Positions 13,291 to 26,216 of a DNA stretch of 64,000 nt are shown in pieces. The translations under genes and the position numbers were made by a program. Origin of the DNA: Sympetrum striolatum (lineage: Eukaryota > Arthropoda > Insecta > Odonata > Libellulidae); assembly GCA_947579665.1 (NCBI GenBank), contig OX388343.1:99329657-99393656 (forward strand), written 5' to 3'. How positions within the stretch are numbered: the first letter of the stretch is position 1; each line of letters begins with the position of its first letter. The notes below the pieces were generated by a model. It was not told where the DNA came from. It ran no database searches and saw only the letters and a program-made list of their open reading frames with translations.

Positions 13291-14650
13291 GTACTTAATA
13301 TAGAACCTGAATTTTTAATATCATTAAATCAAATAAAAAGAGGCTAGACCTAGAAAATATATTTGGAAATGCCTCTTAGAATTTCTTGTGATATCATTGT
13401 CCTCGTACTTGACGGATAGTTGGAAATGTTTGCTAAGTTTTCATTTAGAGAATTTGTTAGGATTGAGGCCTCCTTGACTCAACGCCATGAGCTGGTAGCT
13501 TGGAGGGACATTGACGATAATATAATGGTTAGGAAAAGATGCGATGAAAGAGGCTTAATGATTACATTCACCTTAAACACTATTCATGTTAAAATATAAG
13601 GATTTGGTCGTTTCATTTCCATGCGAAAATACGTTCTGCGTTTGAACGCCTTTGTGACGCCTGTAGAGATATTTGATAGGCGAATTGCATAACACTCAAG
13701 CGTTGCGCGAAGAGTGTATTTACGGCGCGCGTGATTCCTGGTGATCTTGAAACTGAACGGTGGTTATTCACGAGATTTTCAAAATTTAAACTTCACATGT
13801 TACTTCTATTATTTACCTCGACGAGTATTATCCAGAGTGTAATTTTTTGATAACCAGTCACTTTGCGCTATTTAATATATTCTCTGATCAGCAACTCTTA
13901 GATTTGTGTACGTTTCTCCTCTTGGATAATTGTTATGTTTCTGTAGTTTTTAAATAAGAATATTCCACGTTGAAGAAATGCTATTTGAAAACCTTTAGGA
14001 AGTCTAAATATCTTTACCTTACTTTCAGGGCTGGCTTTTTTTTACTTTAGCATTGGATATTCTCCATACATATCCTCTATTTGCAATCTGATCCCTTAAA
14101 GACTTAATTTCTTATGTAAAACGTTTCTATCATAACTCACATTTAAAAAATTTTATGCAAATTATAGGAAAAATAAATCCGTATTTACATTATTTTATAG
14201 AGATTCATAGAAATGCAAAATTTTATGTATTTATAAGCTGGTTATTGAGAAACAAATAAATATAAATATAACAAATATAAAATTACATACCTCCGCCAAT
14301 CGAGAAAATTTGAATGAATTTAAATGACGCACCATCATTTTATTTGTTAAAGTATGGCACATTTTTACTTGATTTTGAATATATTTAGGATATTAAATAC
14401 AATATGGAGTTTCCGCAAACACAAAAGAGTTAAGAGAAATAAAAAAAAAATCGAGTGAAGAGAGAAATTTAGAAATGAAAGTCTGTTGAAAACTATATTG
14501 GAAAAAATGTTGGAAAGGACATTTTTACTGACGCTTTTTAAGTAAATCGCTACTCCTGGTGAATCATTGTACATTAAAATACTCATCACTAATAAGGTTT
14601 TTAATATTGAAAACAATTTTCAGTCTATCTCAATCTAAATTTAAACATGT

Positions 14651-15953
14651 GGATCATTCCATGCCAATTCGACAAGTTGATGTCCCTTGAGGTGACCGAT
14701 TTTGACCAAATTTGACAAATCGCTTTGATTTGATAACAAAATGAAAAAAATCAAGCCGTTTTTTAATTAACGCAATCGTTAACGAAATATTGTAATGTTT
14801 AAAAATTGAAATTTCCAATAGTCCCTTCGCATTCGAGGCCATATCTCCGGTAATATAGAAGCTAAAAATACACAAATAGCTTAATTTAAAGGTCTTGTGT
14901 TAGAAAAGATAATAATAGGAAGGCTTTATAAAATTTAAACAATTAAATAAAGTTTATAACAATTTAAAATTTTCAAATCGATTTTTGACGGTGTAGCTAT
15001 GCCTTTGATTTTTCCCATTTTTTATAAGTTGTACATAAAATATTTACATAATTACATTCAATTGCTATTCTATTGAAATATTAATTAAAGTATAAAGTCA
15101 AACATTAAGATATTGGGATGTCATCTGCATTATGAATGAATCACCTATTGAAGACATAATGTTAAAGCAGTGGTAGCTTTTTTTTCAATTTTTTCACCGG
15201 ATATTTCCTTAAACTATGCATTTTTTGCTTGAAATAGGTGTTTGATCGAGGGATTGTAACGTCTCGTTCAGTCTGCCCAAGCGACTTTCTTTTCCCGGAG
15301 TGTATTTACTCCCATTGGTTTCATCAGTCGGGGTGAAGGGAATTAAAGGGTCGGTTAGTATTGGTTGAACAGTTAAAATTGATCTTGAAAAGCAGATGGA
15401 AGAATAAGCGTGCTGAGATATGAGAGGCCACACTTCCGAACGTTCAGCGCGCGAGCCGGACGGCGCGGAGCCGCGGCGAGCGTCACGCCTATACTCAAAA
15501 TTATTTTTCTTTCTCAAATGAAATATTACCCTCGCCAAATTTTTTTAAATTGTAGAGGAGGGTTGTATGTACAACATATGAAAAATGAGAAAAATCAAAA
15601 GCATAGCTACACCGTCAAAAATTGATTTGAAAATTTTATATTGTTATAAAATTGTTTAAATTTTATAAAAACTTCCTATGATTATATTTTCTAACGCAAG
15701 AAATTTAAATTAAGCTATATTGTGTATTTTTATCTCCTATATTACCGGAGATATGGCCTCGAATGCGAAGGGACTTTTGGAAATTTCAATTTTTAACATT
15801 GCAATATTTCGTAAACGATTGCGTTAATTAAAAAACGGCTTGAGGGTTTTCATTTTGTTATCAAACCAAAGCGATTTGTCAAATTTGGTAACAACCGGTT
15901 ACCTCAATCGTCAATTTTGCTGATTTCCTTGTCGAATTGGCGTGGAATGACCC
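14651..15953. mobile_element. Long-inverted-arm (foldback-type) element
   Basis: The ends are GGATCATTCCATGCCAATTC on the left and GGGTCATTCCACGCCAATTC on the inverted right. The match continues for about 388 bp: left arm 14651-15038 and right arm 15565-15953, with landmarks such as ACGGTGTAGCTATGC and CCGGAGATATGGCCTCGAAT appearing in both. The 526-bp centre contains a GC-rich patch (about 15450-15490). Open frames across it have no family signature. Target duplication could not be settled: CATGT precedes and ACGTA follows. Confidence 0.75.
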
Positions 15954-16448
15954 ACGTACTCGTATATTTACCAAATGACTATCAGAAAGGATAAAGAATG
16001 CACATTTTTACGTTTTATTATATGTCTATTATTCACCTTCCTATATTCAACGGTGAATATTTACTTTAATCACAAATTAAGTTATGTCACTGATTAAAGT
16101 GGCGATAAACATTTTATTCATTCTCAACCAAATGTATTTAATAGTTTTATTATTCTTGAAATATTCTTACGTGTTTTATCTTTTTTTATGCTACAATTCT
16201 TGCAATTTAGAATTTGTGTCATTTGTGAAGATATTTTATTTGATTTGGTTGCTTGTATTGAATATGTATTTTTCCCTTGTCTCTTTTGTATAATTTTTAT
16301 CTATTCTCTGCTTGTCTTTCATAACTCTTTTTATTCTCCTTCTTCACAAAATATAGTTTTCTACCTGTAGGTTTCGCAGGTGTTTCACACTCCCTTACCT
16401 GTGAATGTTTTTTCTGCAGTGGAAATGTTTTCCTAAGCCCACAATTTT

Positions 16449-16598
16449 AAATCCACATATTAGTTTTCTTTGTGTCCTTTTGCAAACTATCTCTTCCTTT
16501 CTCTTTCTCATATGGCGATGGGTTAGATGTGAGAAGATACTTCCTAATCTCAATCTCGCCCTAATAAAGGCCATTAATTATTATTATTATTATTATTT
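16449..16598 (+). mobile_element. Short interspersed repeat with (ATT)n tail, copy 1 (interrupted by a LINE)
   Basis: TTAAATCCACATATTAGTTT, a TCTCTTCCTTTCTCTTTC pyrimidine block, GGGTTAGATGTGAGAAGA and a closing ATTATTATT tail align along the length with the copy at 33566-33712. The tail runs into the 3' end of the LINE at 16599, and the (ATT)n resumes at 17869-17898 on the far side. The tail is thus split by the insertion. Confidence 0.7.
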
Positions 16599-17866
16599 GA
16601 GTTTTTGCACTTTCTCAGCGTTTCCGCTGGAAAATATTCACCTGTCCATAGATGGTTAGGACTAGGCTCAGTCGACACGGAGAGAGAATTCACTCTAACC
16701 CATGTGATCTTATTATTAATTGCTGAGGAACTTGCGCACAATGTGACATGTTTGCAGTAATACTGCTTTCTGTGCTGCATCGATGGTATATTCCTCTAAA
16801 CCAATTTTCTCCATATTTTTACCAAAATTGTTGGTCATCAATCCTTCAACAGATATCACAAATGGGACAACCTGGACCTCTACCAACTTCCAGATATCCT
16901 TTAATTGCCACGCAAGCTCTTCGTATTTGTCCCTCTTTTCCATCTCCGTTCTTCGTATGTTATGAGACAGTGGCACAGCTATATCAATGATTATTGCGGT
17001 TTTGTTCGCATTATTAATTAGCAAAATATCTGGTCTGTTGTAATTAATCGTTTTATCTGCTAAAATTGGTCTATCCCAATAAAGGATGATCTTGTTCCTC
17101 TCTAAAACAGGAGCAGGCTGATATTTATAATATGGAACGATATCCTCATCAAGGAGTTCATATTTCATACCCAGTTGTTGATGTATGAGCTTCGCCACCT
17201 GGTTGTGCCTTCCTAGGTATGCTGTGTCTGCTAGATTTGGACAACCAGCCATTATGTGTTCGATGGACTCCCCTGTTTTTCCACATTTTCGGCATCTATC
17301 TTCCACATTTAGCTTCAGGATATGTTTTTGGTAATTTAACGTTTTCATTACTCTGTCTTGGATTGCAAAAAGGAATCCCTCGGTTTCAGGATACAAGTAT
17401 CCTTTGTGTATCCATTGTAATGAGGCCTTTTTGTCGATGTAAGGTTCGTCTAGTAATCTTGGGAACTTTCCATGTATATCCATACTTTCCCATACTTTTT
17501 TATCCTCTTGAGTATTTAGTTCTTTACTGGTTCCTTCCTGTTGGAGATTGAGGGGAGTGTATCCCTCATCAGCTTCTACCGCCATCTTCATAAGTTCGTC
17601 AGAAGATGTTCTTAGTTTCTCTTTCATTTGAGAAACCTGGACATTACACATATTCTTGATGTTCAGCAGGCCTCTTCCACCTTCCTTGCGAGGTAAATAT
17701 AATCTCTTGACAGATGAGTTTGGATGAAGGAATCTAAACTTCGTCAGGAGAGTTCTTGTTTTCCTGTCTATTTCATCTAAGTCACTCTCAGACCATTTTA
17801 CTACCCCAAAGGAGTAAATAAGGATTGGAACTGCCCAGCTGTTGATTCCTTCAACTATCCTTATCC

Positions 17867-17868
<2 letters not shown>
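16599..17868 (-). mobile_element. 5'-truncated R2/R4-group (RLE-encoding) LINE
   Basis: A 1.27-kb 3' piece of a site-specific-type non-LTR element. It has about 1.15 kb of coding sequence and a 3' UTR of about 115 bp ending CAAAAACTCAAATAAT. Both junctions are (AAT)n on the element strand. The 5' truncation falls just upstream of the post-RT region. Confidence 0.85.
16716..17862 (-). pseudogene. LINE ORF2 C-terminus: RT thumb, CCHC knuckle, restriction-like endonuclease
   Basis: An uninterrupted frame of about 380 residues. In order: a post-RT segment (SWAVPILIYSFGVVKW, LPRKEGGRGLL), a zinc knuckle C-X2-C-X8-H-X4-C (CRKCGKTGESIEHIMAGC), and a PD-(D/E)xK-type endonuclease with RPD then IIIDIAVP. 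It ends with a WQLKDIW...VVPFVISVEG block. This order is diagnostic of the R2/R4/NeSL group rather than of APE-type LINEs. The RT catalytic core and N-terminal DNA-binding domain are missing. The first residues (an Ile run and RIRI) come from the adjoining (AAT)n and are not element protein. No stops occur, so the truncated copy is young. Confidence 0.85.

Positions 17869-17898
<30 letters not shown>
17869..17898. repeat. (TTA)n microsatellite
   Basis: About ten TTA units abut the truncated 5' end of the LINE. This is probably the continuation of the (ATT)n tail at 16572-16598. Confidence 0.9.
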
Positions 17899-18264
17899 AA
17901 CGGTTCCAAAACAATTTCGATAATTATGTAAAGGCACCTGTTTTACTTCTCAATGAAATATGTTTAGAACCCATTACTATCATCGTAGTGTAGATTTAGG
18001 GTTTAGGATTAGTTTTTGATGTTTTACAAGTCATCGTGTCACTAGAAAATCAGTGTATTCGCTGAAATCGCATAGTTTGACACCATTTGCCAGTTTGTAC
18101 TAGACTCATTCTCAAAGTTCACGAACACACCAGTATAACTCTTTTTAGGAGTGGAGAAAAGTTTTAGTTGAACATTTGTTTCAAATATAATTACCAGTAC
18201 ACATTATTTCATCTGCAACCGAATAACTTATCGATGAATCATTTTCGGTCAAAGAAAGATATAG

Positions 18265-18522
18265 ACGAGGGCAAATGTTACAGGAAAAAAACTATGTGGG
18301 AATAAAGATAGTGAATATCCATGGGAAGTGAAAGAGATTTTAAGATTATTGCACGTCCCAGAACCACTTGTTGAGTTGATAGTATGGGATCGAAAGGATG
18401 TATTAAAGGATAGAAGAATAGGCAGCGAAGGAATAGATAACGTTGACTCCGCAAGAGGCGGAGAGTGGGTGAGTGAAGAAGGCACTGCAAAATTAAAGTC
18501 CTCTCTTTACGGCGTAGTCTGA
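18265..18522 (+). other. Unrecognised open segment
   Basis: An 85-codon stop-free plus-strand frame containing SEYPWEVKEILRLLHVPEP and VWDRKDVLKDRRIGSEG. It has a protein-like mix of residues but no ATG before GTG 18328, no family match that I know, and open frames on the opposite strand too. It could be a decayed exon or chance. Confidence 0.2.
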
Positions 18523-19302
18523 AGCAATTATTGAAGGAACAAAAGCCCTTCTCCAATGGGATTTTCAATTAGACTTTATTGAAAACAAAGGAGATTTTAC
18601 TACATTTAAATTAAGGAGATTGGGAAATAAGAGCCTCTCAGTTTGTTCTAAACGTTGATATCCCTTTTGTCAGAAGAATAAAATTTCCTCCACACAAAAA
18701 TTTAAAAAATCCAACGCCCACTCTAAAGTTAAATTTTTTTCGATTCAATTAGTGCATTCAATGTAATACTTTGATCAGGCATTTTATATCAATTTTACAC
18801 TGTGCCTCAATTTGAAATTCTTTGAAAGCCCATGCAATTCTCCCGTTATAATTTCCGTAATACCTTCGTGAATATCGAAATTGTGTATTTTGAATAATTG
18901 TATTCTACCTCTGTTACTCTGCTTTTCGCAAATACCATCAAATTTCGCGCATTACTAAGGATTAAATGGGGAAATTCTATATAATTTATATATTTTGTAA
19001 TTGAAACATTTTATTGGCTTATATAATTTCAGTTTGTATCAAACATGGATGCTTAGAATGAACAAAATTTGGGCTGCTCACCAAAAAGAAAGAGGAAGAA
19101 ACTGTATTTAAAATTGAGAGGTCCCTTCAATTTCATTTAAGGTAATATAAGTAGAAAATTAATATCCTTAACAAGAAAATGAGGGAGCTTACGCGTATAT
19201 CACCTACAAAAATGGGTGTTTAATAAAAATTACTCTTAAATCCTAATTAAAGCTTGTTTATACGAGTAAGTAAAATATAATTGTTTTCGGATATAATATA
19301 CG

Positions 19303-19461
19303 AAAGATTTGTATTTTTACCACAATTTATTTATTACAAAAAACAATCACACGACCCGTTTCGACGATTAATCATCACCAGAAGATGACGATTAATCGTC
19401 GAAACCGGTCGTGTGATTGTTTTTGTAATAAATAAATTTGTGGTAAATATTCAAATCTTTT
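19303..19461. repeat. Foldback hairpin MITE
   Basis: The left arm 19303-19376 and right arm 19384-19461 are near-identical inverted copies (AACAATCACACGACC, then TTTCGACGATTAATC) around a 7-nt centre ACCAGAA. The AACCGGTTTCGACG-type motif is common in insect foldback elements. The flanks 18.6-19.3 and 19.5-23.9 kb show no gene that I recognise. Confidence 0.8.
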
Positions 19462-22400
19462 GTAGATTATTTTCATTATGGATTACCACAACACCTCGCC
19501 TGATTCAGTGAAGTTTATAATTGTTTTCGTTATAAACATATACACATCTGGTAAAAAACTCCAAATTACATTATTTACGATTGTTGAACATTTTATGACA
19601 ACTTTCATCTCGTTGACTAATTTATAAGCACCGAAACTCATTAAAATTATAATTTGAATAAGGGAATGATATCCACACAATTAAATGACATATTCTAGAT
19701 GTCTAGGAAATCACCAAAACCTTATAAAATGTTTATTTACCATTTAATATGAATCAGATTCAAATAAAGTGTGAAATTAAAAGACTCGTTCCGTTTAGGA
19801 TGTTATACCATTATGACTTTTGGATGTATTACAAAAAGTTTGATTAAGCAAATAGTTAAAATAAGAATGCATTAGAAATCAATCACATCTTGAACTATCT
19901 TATCTATATACTTGAATATAACATAGATATTTTTCAAATATATACATTGCAAAGGTTTCGAGCATTATCCTCCTCTTTCACCAATTATTTGTCCTCCGCG
20001 TACTCTTGGATATACTCTTTCCTGCGTATGTGAATCCTTATCTATATCCTTCATTACTCCTATTGAATCTTTTAAAAAATATCGGTAAATTTTTAAAAAC
20101 ATCCTGGATACGCATTTTCCAAGCTGTCTTCGTCGTTTAGTTCACTTCTTCCAATGCCTCTCTAATTTTTCAATGATAGTCTTTACGTTGACGTTTACCT
20201 GAAAGTTCTGAATTACTTTCTATTTTTTCTCATCTATGTTTTCAAGAATATCAGTCAATGAACTACGAGGGTATTAATATTTGAATATATGTATAATTTC
20301 CTGATCAATTGGCTGAATTAGGAGGTTTTATTTTTAGTGAACGCCCTTATATAATTATGAGAATATCTAATGCTCGGGTGGCTGTAAGTAGCATTATCAG
20401 GTGAAAGTAATTTATACCTTGAATGTAATGTTTTGCTTACTACAATTGCTTTCAGCTTCCGACCGAAATAAATTCGTAAATCGCTCTTCGAATGTCGTGC
20501 CAGTCATCAACGATTTCTTATTGCCATATTTGCAGCTAGTGCGCGTAAAAGTAAATATCATGATTTGATTTTCTGTGACCTTTTAAGTGAGAAAAAATTG
20601 CTTGAATATAAAATATCCTTTCGAATAGCCACAGAACATTGTGGGCGTGAAGCGTTTTGTCGTCTTATGTTGAGAAGATCCGCATATCCGTATGTAGCTT
20701 TCATATCCACATGTAGCTTTGTTTCAGCATGCGTTTCTACAAGTTGCCCGGCTCATCTGCATTAGATTTCATATCTGTATTATCTCGGCCGATCATTTAA
20801 AGAAACTTTGCAATGTTCGGATGGTTATGGCTCTTTTTTTAAAATTTCAACCCTTCTTTTGCTTGCATTGAAGATATAGTAACGTTAGATACTTCTTTTG
20901 CCATAAGGTGATCAAATATCTTACCAGCCTTTGTTCTGATGAAATTTGAGTCCATTCTATATACACTATTGATTAATATCCTAAATCAATTCCAAAATAA
21001 GTTTCCATTCTTTCCAACATTTCTGCTTCCTCTCAACTTTACTACTACATCGAACTTCTATTTTATGGCACCAGATTCGGAATACATTTTCCACTTAATT
21101 ATTGACATAGTCTTATTTTGCGTGCGATTGATTAATTAATTACATCCATACCCTCAAAGAAGTACCAACAATAATATGCATTACTCTGATGATGCCCATT
21201 TTGTTTTCAAGATCAAGAATTATTAATTTTATTCCTGTAAGTAAATTGATTTTATTCTTGATAAATATGAAAGTTTAGTGCGTACATTTTTCATAAGAGT
21301 TTGTGGAGCAAATACAATAGATTTTAGTTAAAGCTTCTCATTTGCTGCTATATCGAATTATTTAGTTTGAAAAAAAGACTTAGAAAGAATTTGCACCATA
21401 ATTTTAGTCAATTTCTTCTGCGACCACGTAATAAAAAATCCTAAGGCGTTTATTTGAATAATTTTTTGCAACTAAATAATACGCTTGTAATATAATCTCT
21501 TCTAAACGAGGTTTACGAGTTTAAAAACTCGCGGAAATGGCCCTAACTCGTAAAAAGAAAGAAACACGCAGCCGTGGATACTTTAATACTCAGGTTACGA
21601 GGGAGCTGTTCGTAGTAAGAGAAGCGAGCTGTCATTATCACAATCGAAATACATTTGGTCCAGCAAAACAATCAAATAGTTTGACTAACCTAAACTTTTA
21701 AGGAGATACTATGAACACGAGTTATAGCACTAGCGATACTTGGAAAGCACAAAGCACAATATGTAGAAAATACCCATGCTATGTTGCTAAAACGGCATTG
21801 ACCTGAATGAAGAAATAACGCTCTTAAGATAACGCTCGTCTTAAGATAATAATTTTTAAGCTGAGATGAGCAAACGATACTTTAAATGATTTTACGTCTA
21901 GTAAAAGTTTGAGTTAACTTCAATACTTTCTCCTTAAAAATTCTTAAAAGAGCTCAGCTGCCTCCATTTTACGACCGAACTACTGGAAAAGAATCCCGCT
22001 GATCCAATACCAAGGGAATTTAAGGAGAGCGTTTGAAAAAGAAGAGAGAAGTGAAGGTAGATAAGGAATGACTCAAATGTTGATTTCTAAGGGAAGAAAG
22101 AGCAAAGGAGAGCGAATATGAGATTTAAAATTTCCAAATAAAATATTCAAAGGACCTTTCCGGCGCATGCAGATGAGAGCTTTTCCTCTATTTTAAATTC
22201 CGATGAAAACCTTTCCTTGGCAACAGAATTCCCTCTCATGAGTTGTCTACCGATATTCCAAGTTGATTGCATGCAATTCATGGAACGATTCTGACGATTT
22301 TAAGTTGAAAGTTTTGTAATCTGTTGTTTTTGATTGGTGTGTGATCGTGTTTACATTGTATGTTTTGTTTGGAAATCGGAAAAAGAGTTCCTATCATCAA

Positions 22401-23984
22401 AGAAAGTGCAAGAATCGTGCCAAGAAAATTTTATAATGGAAATATCCAATTTCAAGGTATAAAATAACAGCACTATCACTATCTTTGGCATGTTTTAATG
22501 AAGCAACATATTTAAGATCTCTCTCCTTTTGTGATATCTAATCTCCTTTGCTTTGCACAGTTTCGCTGAAGAGGATTTGTTCAATACAATGAAATATTAT
22601 GATAAAATTAATGCATCATAATAATTGCTATCAGATAGCACTTAGTCGCTTGTAAAGGGGACATTTAGCTATTATAGTTCGACCATGTAATTAGATATAC
22701 TGAAAAAATATGGGTGATACTTATGGAATCACCTGTGGAAAGATCATCACTCGAGATAAAAATATGGTTCGCGACTGTATTTGTATTTATCTGATGAACG
22801 ATTTTTTTCCTATACTATAGCTATCGGTACCAATCATACCTTCCATGGAGTTGCATCTTCTTCCCAACAGAGGAAAGTGCCTCTTAATGAAAATATTTCG
22901 ATTGAATTGTATTTTCAATTTCCGGTCGATTTTCATTCAACGGATTCCGCGATGCACATCGTGACTCCAAACACAATCCTCTGCTCCAATCGGCTACTTT
23001 TGTACATTCGTCCTCACTCTATTGTCCAGGTCCACAGGTTTCTACTATTGTTCGCATATCCTTCATAACTTTTACAAGGGCTGTTTTTGAATTCATGTAA
23101 AGGAAACATTTTCTCGTTCGGATCTCTTCATTTCATGTTTTCAAGTACGACTAATAAGTATAACAACGCTTACAATAGGTATAGTCGTGGCAGAGGTTAA
23201 AAATTATTTTAATTTGATATTTAAATTTCTATTATCCTCCTGTTTATTCATTTCTATCATTTCCCATTGCCCTTTTCGTACGAAACGCCTTTGCGTCGCA
23301 TCTTTCCATTTTAATTTTCTTTTATTTTCTCCTTTCTCTTGCCAAAAACGGAAGATCAGAAACTAAAATCCTCGCGAATGATTCATATTGTCTTTTTTGG
23401 TCTCCGTCAAGTGTTCTTCTCTTGTTGAATTAAAAAAAGTGTTTGTAATGTTTAATCGAGCGCACTACTTCCTTTCAAGTTTCGGCCTTCGGTCCCGTCA
23501 AGCGTTTCATTACTTTTAAGTTAAGAAAAATTAAATGTCTTATATCGGCTTGCTTTTCATATAACTCTTACCATGTAGGCATCCTTGGAAAATTCTTTTA
23601 TTTCGCAGCGTTCAAATGGATTCGGTCCGTCCTCAGTCTTTTGATACAAAATTGGCATTGAAATTCTAGGAAAAATGAACGCGATGGTAACGTCGTACAT
23701 CAGAGCTCAAGTAAAACGCCTTATCAGTGAATAAAAGCAAAAAATAGATTTATCACTGAGAGAGAAGAGCGAATTCTGGGAATTTTACATGATTATTGCT
23801 CTGGCTGCCGATCTCGGATTTATAATGCGCTAGCTTAACTCCGAAACTGCTTGTTTGAATTCTGGATAGAGCATCGTTGTCCCTCTACTTTTTACAAAGA
23901 GTGACTTGAAATAAACTACTCATAATACTACTACCAAGACCAGAAACTTAAAAAGTATAGGACTGGAAACTGCTGAAATTTTTT

Positions 23985-24290
23985 GGCTCCCTTAATGTCC
24001 GCATCCGCGAGATGGCAGCACTGAAGTTCGCCCTTTGAAACCATAATCTTATATGGAGTAAACGGTGAAAAAACACGATTATGATACATTTGTAATAAAG
24101 AGTAATATTTATCAAAGATGAAATTAAGAGTAATTGTTTTATCCAACAATAGGTACTTTTGAATTGAATACAAAACATTTGAATAAGACGGACAAATTAG
24201 CAAATCCGAAGAATAGGTGCTTGCCTTATGTTCAAAACACAGGTAACTTTGTTGCCGTAAAAACATTCTTCGTAAATCAGTGAAATGCGA
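23985..24290 (-). repeat. Dispersed repeat, copy 1
   Basis: Read on the minus strand it runs from GATTTACGAAGAATGTTTTT, through ATTCTTCGGATTTGCTAATT and ATGGTTTCAAAGGGCGAACT, to AGTGCTGCCATCTCGCGGAT. The same landmarks in the same order occur on the plus strand at 26217-26530 at roughly three-quarters identity by eye. The family is unknown to me. Confidence 0.65.
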
Positions 24291-24299
24291 TGAACCCTA

Positions 24300-25264
24300 T
24301 CGTAGAATGGGGTGACTTTGGCCGTTTTTTAGATATTGTTTTAATATTTCTGTATTCAATAACATTCTCTATGCTCAGAAAATTTAAATTACATGAAGGT
24401 AATTCTTATTCATGCAAATAGTATCTAAAAATTTTTCTTAAGCAACGGAATTTGTTTAAAAAATAAAGAATAGCGGCCTTAGGCACCCCAACCGATGGGG
24501 TGACTTCGGATACTAAATATGTTTCCTAAATATCGCCTATAAAATTAACTATATGACTAATATTACGACCATTAATATATTTTAAAATCTTTAAATTATT
24601 ATTTTATTTAATAGGTACTGAGATAAGAAGTTACTGACTCATAGCAACGTTTTTCCACTTTATTTATAAATTTTCAAAAGAAAAAAAAATTTTTTACATT
24701 TTTAAATTTTTTCCTCCAAAAACAAAAAGAATAAAATATTCTTGTACTAAACTTCTACTCACTGTCACTCGAGCCCTTTTAATTTTTTTTCAAGCCTTAG
24801 AGTCAGTGTTTTGTTTCTACTAATGAATCTCCGAACCCAAGCAATTTCTGGAATTTTTGTCAAAGCACTGAACATTTACTTTTTACTGTTCAAATACGTT
24901 TGTACTAAAATTTGGATATCACGAATACTCATAAAAAATTTAACAGCACTTCCACTAATTTAATCTCTTTTCACTCTAATTGTCTTCAAATGTTTCCCAT
25001 CTTGCTGAGTGTTACTGAGAGAAGTGAACAGACTGAGGTTTCGTAGACTTGTCTCGAGAATCCACGGTTTTCAATTTAGTTCCCAATGACAATTGTACTG
25101 TCAATGTTGAAAGGAGCAAGACGGATTTTCTGGCGATATGTCAAGACAATCTAAATTCTAAAGGGCAGGAAAAAATAGCTACTTCGTGAAATTTTAGATA
25201 TTATACTACAAATTTACAATTTGCGGAGCAGTGCACGCGTGGCCGAAGTCAACCCTTTCTACGG
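24300..25264. mobile_element. TA-flanked MITE (Tc1/mariner-type)
   Basis: The left end TCGTAGAATGGGGTGACTT and the inverted right end CCGTAGAAAGGGTTGACTT match in 16 of 19 bases and continue as TGGCC/CGGCC. TA lies at both outer edges (24298-24299 and 25265-25266). GATGGGGTGACTTCGG recurs internally at 24494. No transposase frame was found in its 965 bp. Confidence 0.75.
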
Positions 25265-25387
25265 TAACGTTGATGTAAGTTGGAAAGTGCGACCACGTTG
25301 TGCGAGTTGGAGATCTTCATTGTCGTTACTGCACTTGAAGACTTTTGATATATTTTAAGATATCCTTAAGGTATCCTTAATCTTAAA

Positions 25388-25810
25388 AATGCCTGGTCAT
25401 CGTTGTATTGCACCAGATAAAGAAACACAGCATGTGTGCTGTTTGCCAGGCAGCATTAATTCATCCGGCTCTTTCCATTCAGTACCAAAGTTAACAAATA
25501 TGAAAAGTATGGGGGTTTGGCTCATCCCAATGTAAACCTTCATACTTTCATCCTCAAAGAGGAGGAACAATTTGTAAAGCACTGTGAGTCAAATGATGTT
25601 CTTCAGTGCATAATTACCGAGTTATTTGAAGGTGATGAAGAGATAACTTTTCCATGCTTTGAGCACGGAAGTGAAATCATAGCATATATAATAAAATATT
25701 ATGTAACTATGAGGATTAGACAGCATGCAAAGTTCATAAATTTAAAGAAAGTGCATCGAAAAGGAAAATTGCGAAACTGTCTAAAACTTAATGTTTGGTC
25801 AATGAATTGA
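25388..25810 (+). pseudogene. Possible transposase-derived fragment (two frames)
   Basis: From ATG 25388 a frame MPGHRCIAPDKET... with several Cys runs to a stop near 25533. An overlapping frame then gives a 97-codon piece with FPCFEHGSEIIAYIIKYYV, MRIRQHAKF and LRNCLKLNVWS. The second block loosely recalls the C-terminal region of THAP/P-type transposases, and the first loosely recalls the start of a THAP zinc finger, but neither has a full signature. It lies between two copies of a repeat in inverted orientation. Confidence 0.25.
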
Positions 25811-26010
25811 CTTATACCACTCTATCCTTTATTTTTGTATATTGTATAACTTAACTTCACATTTCAGCCTCCCCAAGATGAAATGCAGTCCACGCCAGTC
25901 ATTAAAATTTGATACTTTTGGATTTATGTATGTTTCAACATTATTTCACCTTTTACTCATTTCCTGGAGACTATTTCTGGGAACTTATATTTTTTTTCAG
26001 GTAATGTATA

Positions 26011-26118
26011 TACGAGGGTGGTATGAAAAGTTTCCGACCCCAGATTTTTCAGACATCTTCAGAAAATTTTCAGAAAATATGTCAAGAAATATGTCGGAAA
26101 CTTTTCAGACCACCCATG
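26011..26118. mobile_element. Mini mariner-type MITE
   Basis: GGGTGGTATGAAAAGTTTCC at the left and GGGTGGTCTGAAAAGTTTCC, inverted, at the right, followed by CGAC in both, bound about 108 bp. TACGAGGGTGGT-x-TGAAAAGTTTCCG-like ends are known from mariner elements. The centre is a degenerate TTTTCAGAAAAT repeat. Confidence 0.7.
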
Positions 26119-26216
26119 TGCATCCTGCGATTCCAGTTTTAAAAGGTCTAGTTGAAAGTAGATGTAACGTTTGTAATTTATTAAGGATCAATTATTTTGT
26201 GTGTATCCAAGCAGAA

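Noticed and set aside
15209..15538. 109-codon minus-strand frame in the core of the foldback element
   Set aside because: It runs from the core towards one arm through a GC-rich patch and shows no transposase signature.
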